NCBI RefSeq assembly: GCF_003730135.1
Contig: NZ_RJVO01000002.1
Location: 310,001-374,000 of the forward strand
DNA: 64,000 nucleotides
Direction of reading: 5' to 3'
From: Stagnimonas aquatica
GTDB taxonomy: Bacteria; Pseudomonadota; Gammaproteobacteria; Nevskiales; Nevskiaceae
Both the position numbers and the translations under genes were made by a program. Below the pieces are notes generated by a model. The model saw nothing but the letters and a program-made list of their open reading frames with translations. It was not told the origin of the DNA and searched no databases. Within the stretch, counting starts at the first letter, position 1. Every line of letters begins with the position of its first letter. Shown here piece after piece: positions 26,692-35,288 of the stretch.

Positions 26692-27150
26692 ATGTCCGGA
26701 AACCCCTTGCTGCTCGATACCGACGAGGCCATCGCCAGCCTGCTCGGCGAGCTTCGCCGGGTCGCGGTGCTCGGCATCAAGACCGAACAGCAACGCGACC
26801 AGCCCGCCTACTACGTCGCCGCCGATCTCGCCGCGCGCGGCGTGGAGATCGTGCCGGTGCCGGTCTACTACCCGGAGGCGCGGGAGATCCTCGGCCGACC
26901 GGTATACCGCCGGCTGTCCGAGATTCCCGGCCCGGTGGACCTGGTCAACGTGTTCCGCCGCCCGGCCGATCTCGCGGCACATTTCGACGATCTGCGGGCC
27001 AAGGCCCCAAGGGCGGTGTGGTTTCAACTGGGCATCCGCAACGACGAGGTGGCGCAGCGTCTGACCGAAGCCGGCATCGCGGTGGTGCAGGACCGCTGCC
27101 TGATGGTCGAGTACCGGAACCGGGACCAGCCAGGCCGGTCGCGCGCCTGA
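26692..27150 (+). CDS. CoA-binding protein (YccU family)
   Basis: A 152-residue Rossmann-fold protein: RRVAVLGIKTEQQRDQPAYYVAADL, VYYPEAREILGRPVYRRLSEI, DLVNVFRRP, and a conserved C-terminal cysteine in VQDRCLMVEY. This is the CoA_binding_2/YccU family, which binds coenzyme A and resembles the N-terminal part of succinyl-CoA synthetase alpha. Its physiological role is not settled. It follows olsA after 41 bases on the same strand. The start is the ATG just before SGNPLLLDTDEAI. Confidence 0.85.
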   Translation: MSGNPLLLDTDEAIASLLGELRRVAVLGIKTEQQRDQPAYYVAADLAARGVEIVPVPVYYPEAREILGRPVYRRLSEIPGPVDLVNVFRRPADLAAHFDDLRAKAPRAVWFQLGIRNDEVAQRLTEAGIAVVQDRCLMVEYRNRDQPGRSRA

Positions 27151-27199
27151 GGCCGCACGCAGCGAGCGGTTCTCCCCGAACGACGACCGGGCCTCGGAC

Positions 27200-27886
27200 T
27201 CAGTTGTACAAGTGCTCGGCGGCCATCTTCTGCAGTCCGCCACGGTAATAGTCGAAGCGCTGCGCCAGTTCGCGGTAGGTCGCGGTCAGACCGAATTCGT
27301 CTGCCAGCGGATGCCGCGAAGCCATGTGGAAGCGCGAGGCGCCCATGTCGCGGTAATAGCCCAGGTTCACCGGCCGGCGCCGGTAGCGGTGCCGGTGCTC
27401 GACCCACTCGGCGCAGACGCCGCCGAGGAACAGCGCGTAGTTGGCGATGTGCGCCTGCACCACGAAGCGGCGCGAGGCATCGGCGGCCTGCTCCTCCATC
27501 ACCAGATCGACCAGATAGTCGTAGGCGGTGTCATCGCCATCCTGCACCCGGCGCAGACGCTCGGCGCGGGCGAACAGGGCCAGCAGATGGGCGATGTAAT
27601 GCAGGGCCTGCTGCTCCTGGCGATTGCGGCGACCCGGCAAGGCGTTGCGCAGCATCACCTCGAACCAGAGCTGCGGCGATACCGGCAGATCCAGGGTGTC
27701 GGCGTCGCGCAGGGCGGCGTAGACGTAGTCGGCGTCGAGCATCGAGTCGAGGGTGTTGAAGAACTGGCCGACCTCGCTGATGGCGCGGGCGACGTCGATC
27801 TTCCCCGGGAAGCGCTCGAACAGGAAGTTGAGATCGCGGGCCGGCAAGGGCGGATGGCCCAGCTGGGCGAAATCGGGCGTCTGCAT
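27200..27886 (-). CDS. Conserved-looking hypothetical protein
   Basis: Not recognised. The 228-residue product begins MQTPDFAQLGHPPLPARDLNFLFERFPGK, is rich in Ala, Leu, Arg and aromatic residues, and appears all-helical. It has no signal peptide or membrane segment. Blocks that look constrained are FFNTLDSMLDADYVYAALRD and GYYRDMGASRFHMASRHPL. The start is fixed by a GGAGGT ribosome-binding site 7 bases before the ATG; an upstream in-frame start is less likely. Convergent with the CoA-binding protein gene and facing away from the palindrome cluster. Confidence 0.7.
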   Translation of the reverse strand: MQTPDFAQLGHPPLPARDLNFLFERFPGKIDVARAISEVGQFFNTLDSMLDADYVYAALRDADTLDLPVSPQLWFEVMLRNALPGRRNRQEQQALHYIAHLLALFARAERLRRVQDGDDTAYDYLVDLVMEEQAADASRRFVVQAHIANYALFLGGVCAEWVEHRHRYRRRPVNLGYYRDMGASRFHMASRHPLADEFGLTATYRELAQRFDYYRGGLQKMAAEHLYN

Positions 27887-27979
27887 GCGATTGACCTCCG
27901 TTGCTGAGCTGCCTTTCCCTGCCTGGAGATTCTGCAAAGTCCAGGCCAGTTCGCCAGCCGGGAATCCGACGCTCCCTGC

Positions 27980-28105
27980 CTCCCCTGCGTGTAGGGGAAG
28001 TGGCGCCGTAGGCGACGGAGGGGTTGCTGCGGATTCGGGATCGCTGGCAACGGCGGAGAACCCCTCTGTCGCTCACGCGACATCTCCCCTGCGCGCAGGG
28101 GAGAC
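27980..28105. repeat. Composite inverted repeat (REP/BIME-like)
   Basis: The left arm (27980-28025) and right arm (28061-28105) are imperfect reverse complements over about 45 bases. Each contains a smaller palindrome of the type CTCCCCTGCGnGnAGGGGA followed by a GTCGC...GCGAC element and AGGGGTT. The loop is about 35 bases. Such a structure could form a large hairpin and belongs to a dispersed family seen again at 44311-45625 and 63569-63678. Confidence 0.75.
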
Positions 28106-28226
28106 AGGAGTGGCGTGGGCCGGATTTTGGGGCTAGTGACACCTCTCCCCTGCGCGCAGGGGAGACGGTGTCCGGCTCGATGCTGACCCACTTCTCCGCG
28201 CACCTCTCCCCTGCGCGCAGGGGAGA
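28083..28226. repeat. Three near-identical 22-base palindromes at 61-base intervals
   Basis: Copies at 28083-28104, 28144-28165 and 28205-28226 share TCTCCCCTGCG and its complement CGCAGGGGAGA. The 39-base spacers differ in sequence. Together with the composite inverted repeat to the left, they fill the 356-base stretch 27887-28242; no gene is visible there. The first copy is also the right arm of that inverted repeat. Confidence 0.8.
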
Positions 28227-28242
28227 CGGAAACGCCGATCAG

Positions 28243-29268
28243 CTAGCCCGACTGCTGCTCGCGCCAGGCGGAGGGCGCAAGGCCGGTCCAGCGCCGGAAC
28301 GCGCGGCTGAAGCTGCTGGCATCGGAGAAGCCCAGCAGGAAGGCGATCTCGTTGAGCGAGAGCCGCGCCTCGCGCAAGCGCGCCAGGGCCAGCTCGCGGC
28401 GGGTGTCGTCGAGCAGGTTCTCGTAGCGCAGGCCGCGTTCGGCGAGCTTGCGTTGCAGGCTGCGCAGGCTCAGGTGCAGGGCGGCGGCCAGTTCGGCGGC
28501 GGTGGGTTCGCCGTCCGGCAGGCGCTCGGCCAGCAGGGCACGCAGCCGCGCCGGCAGGTCGGCCTGGTCCAGCCGCGCCAGCTGCTGCGCGGCCAGGCCC
28601 TCGTTGATGCGGGCCAGTTCGGGATTGGCGCCTTCCAGCGGCCGGTCGAAGTCGGCGGCGGCGAACACCAGCCGGTTGTCGGCGGCAGCGAAGGAAACCG
28701 GCGCGTGAAAAGCCAGCCGATAGGGCTCGGCCTGCGCCGGCGGTGCGCGCCGCAACTGCACCCGCAGCGGCAGCACGCTGCGGCCGGAGAGCCCGCGCAC
28801 GGTACGCACCTGCAAGGCGGCGAAGGCATCGGTGGCCTCTTCGGCCGGCGCCGCCTCGCCGCCGACGGTATGCAGCAGCAGATGGCATTCCTCGCCGTGA
28901 CGCTCCAGCTTCAGCTCGCCGGCGTCGGTGACGATGCGGCAGTAGCGCTCGGCGCGCGCATAGGCCTCGGCGAGGGTGGCGCTGGCCGCCAGCGCATAGC
29001 CCAGCGCCTGGAAGGTGGTCGGCTGCACCTGGCGCGCCACCCGCAGTCCGAAGGCGGGGTCGCCACTGGCGGCGACCGCGAGCTGCCAGAGCCGGCGGGT
29101 CTGCGCCACCGGCAGACGCGCGTCGGGATCGGCCAGGCGCTCTGGCGCGATGCCGGCCTCGGCCAGCAGCGCCTCGGCATCGAGTCCGGCGGCCAGCAGG
29201 GCCTTGCGGATCGCGCGGGTCCAGCTGGCGAGGGCGGTCGGGGTGTCGGGCCTGGCGTCCGTGGTCAA
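28243..29268 (-). CDS. AraC-family transcriptional regulator
   Basis: 341 residues. The N-terminal two thirds look like the arabinose-binding-type domain of OruR-like AraC regulators (blocks RLWQLAVAASGDPAFGLRVA, TFQALGYALAAS, and HAPVSFAAADNRLVFAAADFDRPL). The C-terminal 100 residues carry the double helix-turn-helix: AAELAAALHLSLRSLQRKLAERG and LSLNEIAFLLGFSDASSFSRAFRRWTG. The start is a TTG; no ATG lies near the conserved N-terminus. It is divergent from the fatty-acid desaturase gene with an 85-base spacer, so it probably controls that gene, perhaps in response to a fatty acid. Confidence 0.88.
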   Translation of the reverse strand: MTTDARPDTPTALASWTRAIRKALLAAGLDAEALLAEAGIAPERLADPDARLPVAQTRRLWQLAVAASGDPAFGLRVARQVQPTTFQALGYALAASATLAEAYARAERYCRIVTDAGELKLERHGEECHLLLHTVGGEAAPAEEATDAFAALQVRTVRGLSGRSVLPLRVQLRRAPPAQAEPYRLAFHAPVSFAAADNRLVFAAADFDRPLEGANPELARINEGLAAQQLARLDQADLPARLRALLAERLPDGEPTAAELAAALHLSLRSLQRKLAERGLRYENLLDDTRRELALARLREARLSLNEIAFLLGFSDASSFSRAFRRWTGLAPSAWREQQSG

Positions 29269-29353
29269 GCGATTGGCGCGCCGGGCTGGGCGCGGGTGAG
29301 GGGTTGATCCCTAGAGTCTGCGACACAAACCCTGAGCCCGTCACCGAGCCCCC

Positions 29354-30415
29354 ATGAGCACCGCCCTCCTGACCGACGCCGAGAAGACCGCCCGCATCAA
29401 GACCGTGGTCCAGGCCGCTGGCGTCGCCCTGCGCCAGCGCCACCCCTGGCTGCGCCGGCAGGACGCCCTCGGCGCCGCGATCATGGCCTTTGCGCTGGCC
29501 GGCATGGGCCTGAGCGGCTGGCTCTACTGGACCGGCGCCATCGCCTGGTGGCTGTGCCTGCCGCTGTCGGCCTTCTTCGCCTCGCTGATCCACGAGCTGG
29601 AGCACGACCTCATCCACCTGATGTACTTCCGCAAGAACCCGCTGCCGCACCACCTGATGATGGCGCTGTGCTGGCTGTCGCGGCCGGGCACCATCAATCC
29701 CTGGATTCGCCGCAAGCTGCACTTCCAGCACCACAAGTATTCGGGCAGCCACCGCGATCTCGAAGAGCGCGGCATCACCAACGGCCAGCCCTGGGGTTTC
29801 AAGCGCTTCCTGATGCTCGGCGACTGGCTGCTGGCGCTGTGGCTGCGGGTGCCGCAGATGCCCAACACCAAGCGCAAGCTGCTGCTCGCCTTGGTGGCGC
29901 CGCTGGGCTACTTCCCGATGGGCTGGATCCACCTCGCCATCTGGTACTGCTTCCTGGGTTTCCATGGCGCCAACCTCTACGCCGTGCTGAGCGGCAGCGA
30001 GATCGCCTGGAGTGCCACAACGCTGGCGCGCATGCCCTGGATCGACCTCGCCACCGTGGTCTGGGTCGGGCCCAATCAGTTGCGCATGTTCTGCCTGCAT
30101 TTCGTCAGCTCCAACATGCACTACTACGGCGATGTCGAAGCGGACAACGTGATCCAGCAGACCCAGGTGCTGAATCCCTGGTGGCTGCTGCCGTTCCAGT
30201 TGTTCTGCTTCAACTTCGGCAGCACCCACGCCATCCATCACTTCGTGGTGAAGGAGCCCTTCTACATCCGCCAGTGGACGGCGAAGCAGGCGCACGCGGT
30301 GATGCGCGAGATGGGCGTGCGCTTCAACGACACCGGCAGCTTCGCGCGCGCCAACCGCTGGCAGCGCGGCGCCGAGCCGGCGTCGGCACAGGTCAGTGGT
30401 CTGGCGCTGCGGTAG
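29354..30415 (+). CDS. Membrane fatty-acid desaturase family protein
   Basis: Di-iron membrane enzyme of 353 residues, predicted to introduce a double bond or hydroxyl group in a fatty-acyl chain. The three histidine boxes are HELEHD (about 80-85), HFQHH (about 123-127) and HAIHH (about 293-297), separated by hydrophobic segments around 40-75, 155-210 and 270-290. The gene starts 85 bases from the divergent AraC regulator gene. Exact regiochemistry and whether the substrate is a phospholipid or free chain cannot be told from sequence. Confidence 0.87.
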   Translation: MSTALLTDAEKTARIKTVVQAAGVALRQRHPWLRRQDALGAAIMAFALAGMGLSGWLYWTGAIAWWLCLPLSAFFASLIHELEHDLIHLMYFRKNPLPHHLMMALCWLSRPGTINPWIRRKLHFQHHKYSGSHRDLEERGITNGQPWGFKRFLMLGDWLLALWLRVPQMPNTKRKLLLALVAPLGYFPMGWIHLAIWYCFLGFHGANLYAVLSGSEIAWSATTLARMPWIDLATVVWVGPNQLRMFCLHFVSSNMHYYGDVEADNVIQQTQVLNPWWLLPFQLFCFNFGSTHAIHHFVVKEPFYIRQWTAKQAHAVMREMGVRFNDTGSFARANRWQRGAEPASAQVSGLALR

Positions 30416-30538
30416 CGCCACGGGCCGACCGATACAACCCGCACATCCTGCCGCTCACCCTTTGCGGGGAGGCCGGCGCGATTCGCGAGCGCGTAGAGTC
30501 TGCTCCAGAGCCGCGAGTCCACGGCCTGGAGGAGAACC

Positions 30539-31825
30539 ATGAAGACCCACCCCCTGGGCGGCCTGCGCGGCTCGGTGCGGCTGGCCGGCGTCGGCTTCGA
30601 GCAGATCACCACCCGCGTTCAGGAGTTTCACCGGGCGATCGCCGACATGCCGTTCAACACCGCAGCGGCGCTGCCCGGCATCGAGCCCGGCGCGCGCTCG
30701 GCCAAGCAGCTGCACGACAGCATCACCGACGGCGTCTACGCGGCGGTACGCGGGATCGGCGGCGGCCTGTTCAAGCTCGCCGAGGGCAGCCTGAAGGCGG
30801 CCGAGCGCAACTTCCAGCCGGCCAGCCGCCAGGCCCTGGCGCTGACGCCGGCGGCCTTGGCGCGCGACAACCTGGTGAGCGCGGTCAGCGGCCTGGTCGG
30901 CGACTTCATGGCACAGGAGCGCAATCCGCTGGCGGTGCGCATGGGCTTCTACCGCGAAGGTCACCGCCGCGCGCTGACGCCGGCGGCGCTGGCCGCCGCC
31001 TACCCCGAAGCCAGCGGCCGGCTGGTGGTGTTCATCCACGGCCTCTGCTGCAACGAGCACACCTGGCGCTTCTACCAGAACCCCGACGACCCGGAGACCC
31101 GCCCCTACGGCGACCGTCTGGACGAGGCCGGCTGGACCTCGCTGTACCTGCGCTACAACAGCGGCCTGCGCATCTCCATGAACGGCCGCCAGTTGGCGCG
31201 CCAGCTGCAGAAGCTGGTCGAGGCCTGGCCGGTGCCGGTACGCGAGATCGCCCTGATCGGCCACAGCATGGGCGGACTGGTGGCGCGCTCGGCCTGCTAT
31301 GCCGGCGGTAAGTCGCAACTGGGCTGGACCACCAAAGTCAGCCAGGTGATCTGCCTGGGCTCGCCGCACACCGGTGCGCCGCTGGCACGCGGCGCGCATC
31401 TCGCCGCCAATGCGCTGGAGATGTTCCCACTGTCGCGGCCGGTCGCCAAGGTGCTCAATGTGCGCAGCGTCGGCATCCGCGACCTGCGCCACGGCTACAT
31501 CGCCGACGAGGACTGGCGCGGCCGCCCGGAGAATGCCCTCAATGCCGAGGCGCTGACGCCGATCCCGCGCCTGCCCGGCGCGCGCTACCACTTCATCGGC
31601 AGCAGCTTCGGCACCGACGAGCACGATCTGGTCGGCAAGGTGCTGGGCGACGGTCTGGTGCTGCTGCCCAGCGCCACCGCGCGGCATCTCGCCGATGCCG
31701 ACACCGCCGTGCTCTACCGCGCCCACCACATGAGCCTGCTCAATCATCCGGTGATCTATGCCCAGATCGCGGCGCGACTGGGCCTGCGCAAGCCGGCGGC
31801 GCGGCGGCGGCACGCCCCCTCCTGA
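30539..31825 (+). CDS. Alpha/beta-hydrolase, PGAP1/lipase-like
   Basis: 428 residues. An N-terminal helical part of about 150 residues (no signal peptide) precedes a hydrolase domain with [14 protein letters not shown] (oxyanion region, about 163-176) and the nucleophile elbow [15 protein letters not shown] (Ser242). A likely catalytic His lies in [15 protein letters not shown] near the C-terminus. Starts after a strong GGAGGAGAACC site. The pattern fits esterases/lipases of the PGAP1-like group; a role in lipid or polyester turnover would suit the neighbouring desaturase and SDR genes, but that is inference. Confidence 0.82.
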   Translation: MKTHPLGGLRGSVRLAGVGFEQITTRVQEFHRAIADMPFNTAAALPGIEPGARSAKQLHDSITDGVYAAVRGIGGGLFKLAEGSLKAAERNFQPASRQALALTPAALARDNLVSAVSGLVGDFMAQERNPLAVRMGFYREGHRRALTPAALAAAYPEASGRLVVFIHGLCCNEHTWRFYQNPDDPETRPYGDRLDEAGWTSLYLRYNSGLRISMNGRQLARQLQKLVEAWPVPVREIALIGHSMGGLVARSACYAGGKSQLGWTTKVSQVICLGSPHTGAPLARGAHLAANALEMFPLSRPVAKVLNVRSVGIRDLRHGYIADEDWRGRPENALNAEALTPIPRLPGARYHFIGSSFGTDEHDLVGKVLGDGLVLLPSATARHLADADTAVLYRAHHMSLLNHPVIYAQIAARLGLRKPAARRRHAPS

Positions 31826-31854
31826 AGGAGGAGTCGGGGCGGGCAGGCAGCGCA

Positions 31855-31860
31855 TACAAT
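31855..31860 (+). promoter_or_regulatory. Candidate -10 for the SDR gene
   Basis: TACAAT 48 bases before the SDR start, in an otherwise G+C-rich spacer; no clear -35. Confidence 0.35.
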
Positions 31861-31908
31861 TCGGTCCCGATTTTTACCCCCAACTACAACGCGGATCAGG
31901 AGAACAAG

Positions 31909-32676
31909 ATGCGTATCGAAGGTTCCAGCTTCATTGTCACCGGCGGGGCTTCCGGCCTGGGCGGCGCCACCGCCCGCCGTCTGGTCGCCCTGGGCGGCAA
32001 GGTGGTGATCGCCGACCTCAACGAAGCCCTCGGCCAGCAGCTCGCCGCCGAGCTGGGCGACCACGCCCGCTTCTGCAAGGTCAACGTCACCTCCGAAGCC
32101 GACGCCCAGGCGGCGGTGGCGCTGGCACAGAGCGCCTTCGGCGGCCTGCACGGCCTCATCAACTGCGCCGGCATCGCCACCGGCGACCGGGTGGTCGGCA
32201 AGACCGGCCCGCACAGCCTCGAAGGCTTTGCCCGCACCATCCAGATCAACCTGATCGGCAGCTTCAACATGCTGCGCCTGGCCGCCGACGCCATGGCCAA
32301 GCAGGAGCCCAACGAGGGTGGCGAGCGCGGTGTCATCATCAATACCGCCAGCGTCGCCGCCTTCGACGGCCAGATCGGCCAGGCCGCCTACAGCGCCAGC
32401 AAGGCCGGCGTGGTCGGCATGACCCTGCCGATCGCCCGCGAGCTGGCCCGTTTCGGCATCCGCATCATGACCATCGCTCCCGGCATCTTCGAGACCGCGA
32501 TGATGGCCGGCATGGCGCCCAATGTGCGCGCCTCGCTGGAAGCCACCGTGCCCTTCCCGGCCCGCCTCGGCCGCCCCGAGGAGTACGCGCAACTGGTGCA
32601 GCAGATCGTCGAGAACGCGATGCTCAACGGCGAGACCATCCGCCTCGACGGCGCCATCCGCATGGCCCCGAAGTAA
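31909..32676 (+). CDS. SDR dehydrogenase, 3-hydroxyacyl-CoA dehydrogenase type 2-like
   Basis: Short-chain dehydrogenase of 255 residues. NAD-binding is [10 protein letters not shown] (11-20) with Asp in VVIADLN, the catalytic Tyr/Lys in AYSASKAG (about 161/165), and [15 protein letters not shown] preceding it. The C-terminus [20 protein letters not shown]...[16 protein letters not shown] is typical of the HSD17B10/3-hydroxy-2-methylbutyryl-CoA dehydrogenase group, which acts in branched-chain and short-chain acyl-CoA beta-oxidation. It starts after AGGAGAACAAG. A terminator follows the gene. Confidence 0.9.
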   Translation: MRIEGSSFIVTGGASGLGGATARRLVALGGKVVIADLNEALGQQLAAELGDHARFCKVNVTSEADAQAAVALAQSAFGGLHGLINCAGIATGDRVVGKTGPHSLEGFARTIQINLIGSFNMLRLAADAMAKQEPNEGGERGVIINTASVAAFDGQIGQAAYSASKAGVVGMTLPIARELARFGIRIMTIAPGIFETAMMAGMAPNVRASLEATVPFPARLGRPEEYAQLVQQIVENAMLNGETIRLDGAIRMAPK

Positions 32677-32724
32677 GCCGTCAGCGCGGCTCCGCGCCTG
32701 GCACGGAGCCGACAGCGAGAACCG

Positions 32725-32766
32725 GGCGCGCCGTGGTGAGACCTCACCCGGCGCGCCTTCTTTATT
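32725..32766 (+). terminator. Intrinsic terminator after the SDR gene
   Basis: Outer arms GGCGCGCC (32725-32732 and 32750-32757) enclose an inner GGTGAG/CTCACC stem, followed by TTCTTTATT. Confidence 0.75.
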
Positions 32767-32782
32767 CGCCGCCCCGCGAGCC

Positions 32783-33559
32783 TTGGCCCTGAACTCCCTG
32801 CTGCTCCTGAAGCTGCTGCTGGTCCCCAGCCTGATCGCCGGCATCACCGCCGCCGGCCGGCGCTGGGGTCCGGCGGTGGCCGGCTGGCTGTCGGCCTTCC
32901 CGGTGGTCTCGGCGCCCATCCTCTGGCTGCTGGCGCTGGAACGCGGGGCGGACTTCGCGGCGCAAGCGGCGGCGGCGACGCTGTCGGCGGTGCTGGCGAT
33001 CCTGGTGTTCGGCATCGCCTATTGCCGCGCCGCGCTGCGCCACGGCTGGCCGCTCAGCCTGCTGATCAGCCTCGCCGCCTATGCGCTGGCGGTGGCGCTG
33101 CTAAATCTCTGGACGCCGCCGCTGTGGCTGGCCGCCGGCAGCGTGCTGCTGGCCCTGTGGCTGGCGCCCGGCGCCTATCCCGCGCCGCCGCCCTACAGCG
33201 TCCCCTCGCGCACGGCACGCGGTGATCTGTTCTGGCGGATGCTCGCCGCTGCGGCGCTGGTGCTGGGCGTCACCGGCGGCGCGGAAACCCTGGGGCCAAG
33301 GCTGAGCGGCCTGCTGGCGATGTTCCCGGTGATGGCCAGCGTGCTGGCGGTGTTCTCGCACCATCAAGCCGGGGCCGGCTTCAGCATCCGGCTGCTGCGG
33401 GCGATGGTCTACGGCTACTACGCCTTCGCCGGCTTCTGCCTGATCCTGGCACTGACGCTGCCAGCGATGAGCGCGGGTCTGGCCTTCGCCCTGGCGCTGG
33501 CAGTGGCGGCAACGATCCAGGCGCTGGCGCGCAGGCGCATGCAGCGCGCCGCGCCCTGA
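32783..33559 (+). CDS. Multi-pass membrane protein of unknown function with internal repeat
   Basis: Not recognised. About 258 residues, almost entirely hydrophobic, with seven or eight predicted membrane segments. Two halves look related: LIAGITAAGRRWGPAVAGWLSAFPVV near residue 15 and VLGVTGGAETLGPRLSGLLAMFPVM near residue 165, suggesting a duplicated bundle as in many small transporters. No ATG is available near the first segment, so I used the TTG giving (M)ALNSLLLLKLLL. Convergent with the Mpo1-like gene, with seven bases between the stops. Confidence 0.65.
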   Translation: MALNSLLLLKLLLVPSLIAGITAAGRRWGPAVAGWLSAFPVVSAPILWLLALERGADFAAQAAAATLSAVLAILVFGIAYCRAALRHGWPLSLLISLAAYALAVALLNLWTPPLWLAAGSVLLALWLAPGAYPAPPPYSVPSRTARGDLFWRMLAAAALVLGVTGGAETLGPRLSGLLAMFPVMASVLAVFSHHQAGAGFSIRLLRAMVYGYYAFAGFCLILALTLPAMSAGLAFALALAVAATIQALARRRMQRAAP

Positions 33560-33566
33560 GCCGAGG

Positions 33567-34061
33567 TCAGCGCTTGCCTTCGGCGACCGTCGCGGGCCGT
33601 GGCGACCCCAGCATGGGGATGTCGAAGCGCTGGTAGAGGTCGGCCAGCAACCACAAGGGGCCGATCAGCAGGAACTGCAGATCCTTGAAGAACGAGGGCT
33701 TGGCGCCCTCGATGTGGTGACCGATGAACTGCAACACCCAGCCGACCAGGAAGATCGCTGCCGCCACCCAGATCAGATTGGCGCCGCTGAGGTCGCGCAG
33801 GCTCAGCACGCCGGCATAGAACACCGCCGACAGCAGCGCCATGCCGGCGGCCAGCCGCCAGGACAGCAGCAGGTAGTAGCCGACGAAGATGGCAATGGAG
33901 GCGGTGGCAGGGTTGATCAGCTCATTGCCCAGCGGGATCGCCTTGAGCGCGCACCAGACGGCGAACACGATCAGCGGAATGCCGATCCAGTGGGTGAGCT
34001 TGTTGCGGGGGTTGCGGTGGCTGGCGCTGTACTCGTCCAGCCACTGGTGCAGTGTTTTCAT
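33567..34061 (-). CDS. Mpo1/DUF962-family protein
   Basis: A 164-residue membrane protein beginning MKTLHQWLDEYSASHRNPRNKLTHWIGIP, with four hydrophobic segments and conserved histidines in SHRNPRNKLTHWIG and FIGHHIEG. The family includes yeast Mpo1, an Fe-dependent 2-hydroxy fatty acid dioxygenase of the ER. Bacterial members (formerly DUF962) keep the histidines but have rarely been tested. It could take part in hydroxy-fatty-acid turnover. Divergent from the LuxR regulator gene. Confidence 0.85.
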   Translation of the reverse strand: MKTLHQWLDEYSASHRNPRNKLTHWIGIPLIVFAVWCALKAIPLGNELINPATASIAIFVGYYLLLSWRLAAGMALLSAVFYAGVLSLRDLSGANLIWVAAAIFLVGWVLQFIGHHIEGAKPSFFKDLQFLLIGPLWLLADLYQRFDIPMLGSPRPATVAEGKR

Positions 34062-34123
34062 GGCGCGGTCTCCTCGACGACAACTTTACATCTGGCGTTT
34101 TTTTTCCAGTATCCGCTTGCCCC

Positions 34124-34154
34124 CCAGAGCCCACGATAGTAAAAGCGGCTCTGG
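34124..34154. promoter_or_regulatory. Palindrome CCAGAGCC-N15-GGCTCTGG
   Basis: Perfect 8-base arms in the divergent spacer between the Mpo1-like gene and the LuxR-type regulator gene. It is a candidate operator for that regulator. No T-run follows, so it is not a terminator. Confidence 0.35.
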
Positions 34155-34196
34155 CTTTGGATCGCATTGCTTCGCAGTAAAGGAGATGGCTCGCGC

Positions 34197-35183
34197 ATGG
34201 TGGACGTTCCGCGCACGGATAGCGCCGACCCGGTGGACCGGGTCATCGCCCAGCTGTACCGCTCGGTGCTGGCGGTACCGCCGCCGGAATTCCGCGCCTG
34301 GGCGCTGGACCGCATCAACACGGTGGTTCCGCACGACGCCGCGCTCTGGGGCACCGGCTTCTGGGAAGGCCGCCGCTTCCACAATGTCACCCTGCGCGAT
34401 GTCCCGGAAGACTACCCACTGCGGCTGGAACGTACCGCCGACGAGAACCCGCTGATCCGAAGGATGCTGGCGGTGCCGGAAGTGCCCACCACCATGGACA
34501 GCGTCTACCCCGACGAGCAGTTCTTCCAGTCGCGGCTCTACCACGAAGCCTTCGAGCCGGTGGGCATCCAGCGCATTCTCGGCACCGTGCATGTCGACCC
34601 GCGCTCTGGCCTCTACTCGCTGGTGTCCTTGTACCGGCGTGATCGCAACGCCCATTTCACCGATGCCGAGAAGGCGATCCAGCGCCGCCTCAACTACCAC
34701 CTGTTCAACGCGGTCTCGCACTCCTTTTTCATCCATCTCGCCCGCACCCACCGAGACCGTCCGGCGCAGGCGATGGCGGCGGTGGTGGATGTCCGTGGCC
34801 AGTTCCACGAGGCCCAGCCGCGATTCCTCGACGCGATGGAGCAGCACTTTCCCGACCATCGCCAGCGCACCCTGCCGTTCCCCTTGCCCGGCCCGGGCGA
34901 GACCCGCAACGTCGGCAGCCTGTGCGTGCGCTGCGAGGCGATGGGTGATCTCTACATCGTCCACATCTGGCCCTCGGGCCCGCTCGACAAGCTCACCCAG
35001 CGCGAGCGCGAGATCGTGATCGCGGTGGCGCACGGCCTGTCGTTCAAGCAGGCGGCGCGCAAGATCGGCGTGGCACCCTCGACAGTCGCCAACCACCTGT
35101 ACCGCATCTACCGCAAGCTGGGCGTCGCCAGCCGCACCGAGCTGGCCGACCTGATTCATGCCGAGGTTCCAGCCGAGGACTGA
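34197..35183 (+). CDS. LuxR-type HTH transcriptional regulator
   Basis: 328 residues. The N-terminal 250 residues have no recognised domain name; their length and alpha/beta pattern suggest a GAF/PAS-like sensing region. The C-terminal LuxR helix-turn-helix is LTQREREIVIAVAHGLSFKQAARKIGVAPSTVANHLYRIYRKLGVASRTELADLI (about 265-320, shown by its first residues LTQREREIV and last TELADLI). It has no receiver aspartate and no AHL-binding signature. The start ATG follows AGGAG at an unusually long 12 bases; an out-of-frame ATG between them is ignored. Confidence 0.82.
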   Translation: MVDVPRTDSADPVDRVIAQLYRSVLAVPPPEFRAWALDRINTVVPHDAALWGTGFWEGRRFHNVTLRDVPEDYPLRLERTADENPLIRRMLAVPEVPTTMDSVYPDEQFFQSRLYHEAFEPVGIQRILGTVHVDPRSGLYSLVSLYRRDRNAHFTDAEKAIQRRLNYHLFNAVSHSFFIHLARTHRDRPAQAMAAVVDVRGQFHEAQPRFLDAMEQHFPDHRQRTLPFPLPGPGETRNVGSLCVRCEAMGDLYIVHIWPSGPLDKLTQREREIVIAVAHGLSFKQAARKIGVAPSTVANHLYRIYRKLGVASRTELADLIHAEVPAED

Positions 35184-35288
35184 GCGCCGGCGAGTGGCTG
35201 ACAAAGGCCACCGGGAAATCAGCCGGCGCGGTCTATAAACTTTCCGCCGGGTTCGCGCATCCGACCCGCCAAGGCCACACTACCCGCC

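Noticed and set aside
27980-28226. Possible short CRISPR array (near-identical repeats with unlike 39-base spacers)
   Set aside because: The repeats are short perfect palindromes of a dispersed family also found at 44.3, 45.6 and 63.6 kb, the first interval differs (103 bases), and no cas genes are present.
34186-34200. ATG directly after AGGAG before the LuxR-type gene
   Set aside because: Out of frame with the regulator and closes without a meaningful product; the in-frame ATG at 34197 is used.
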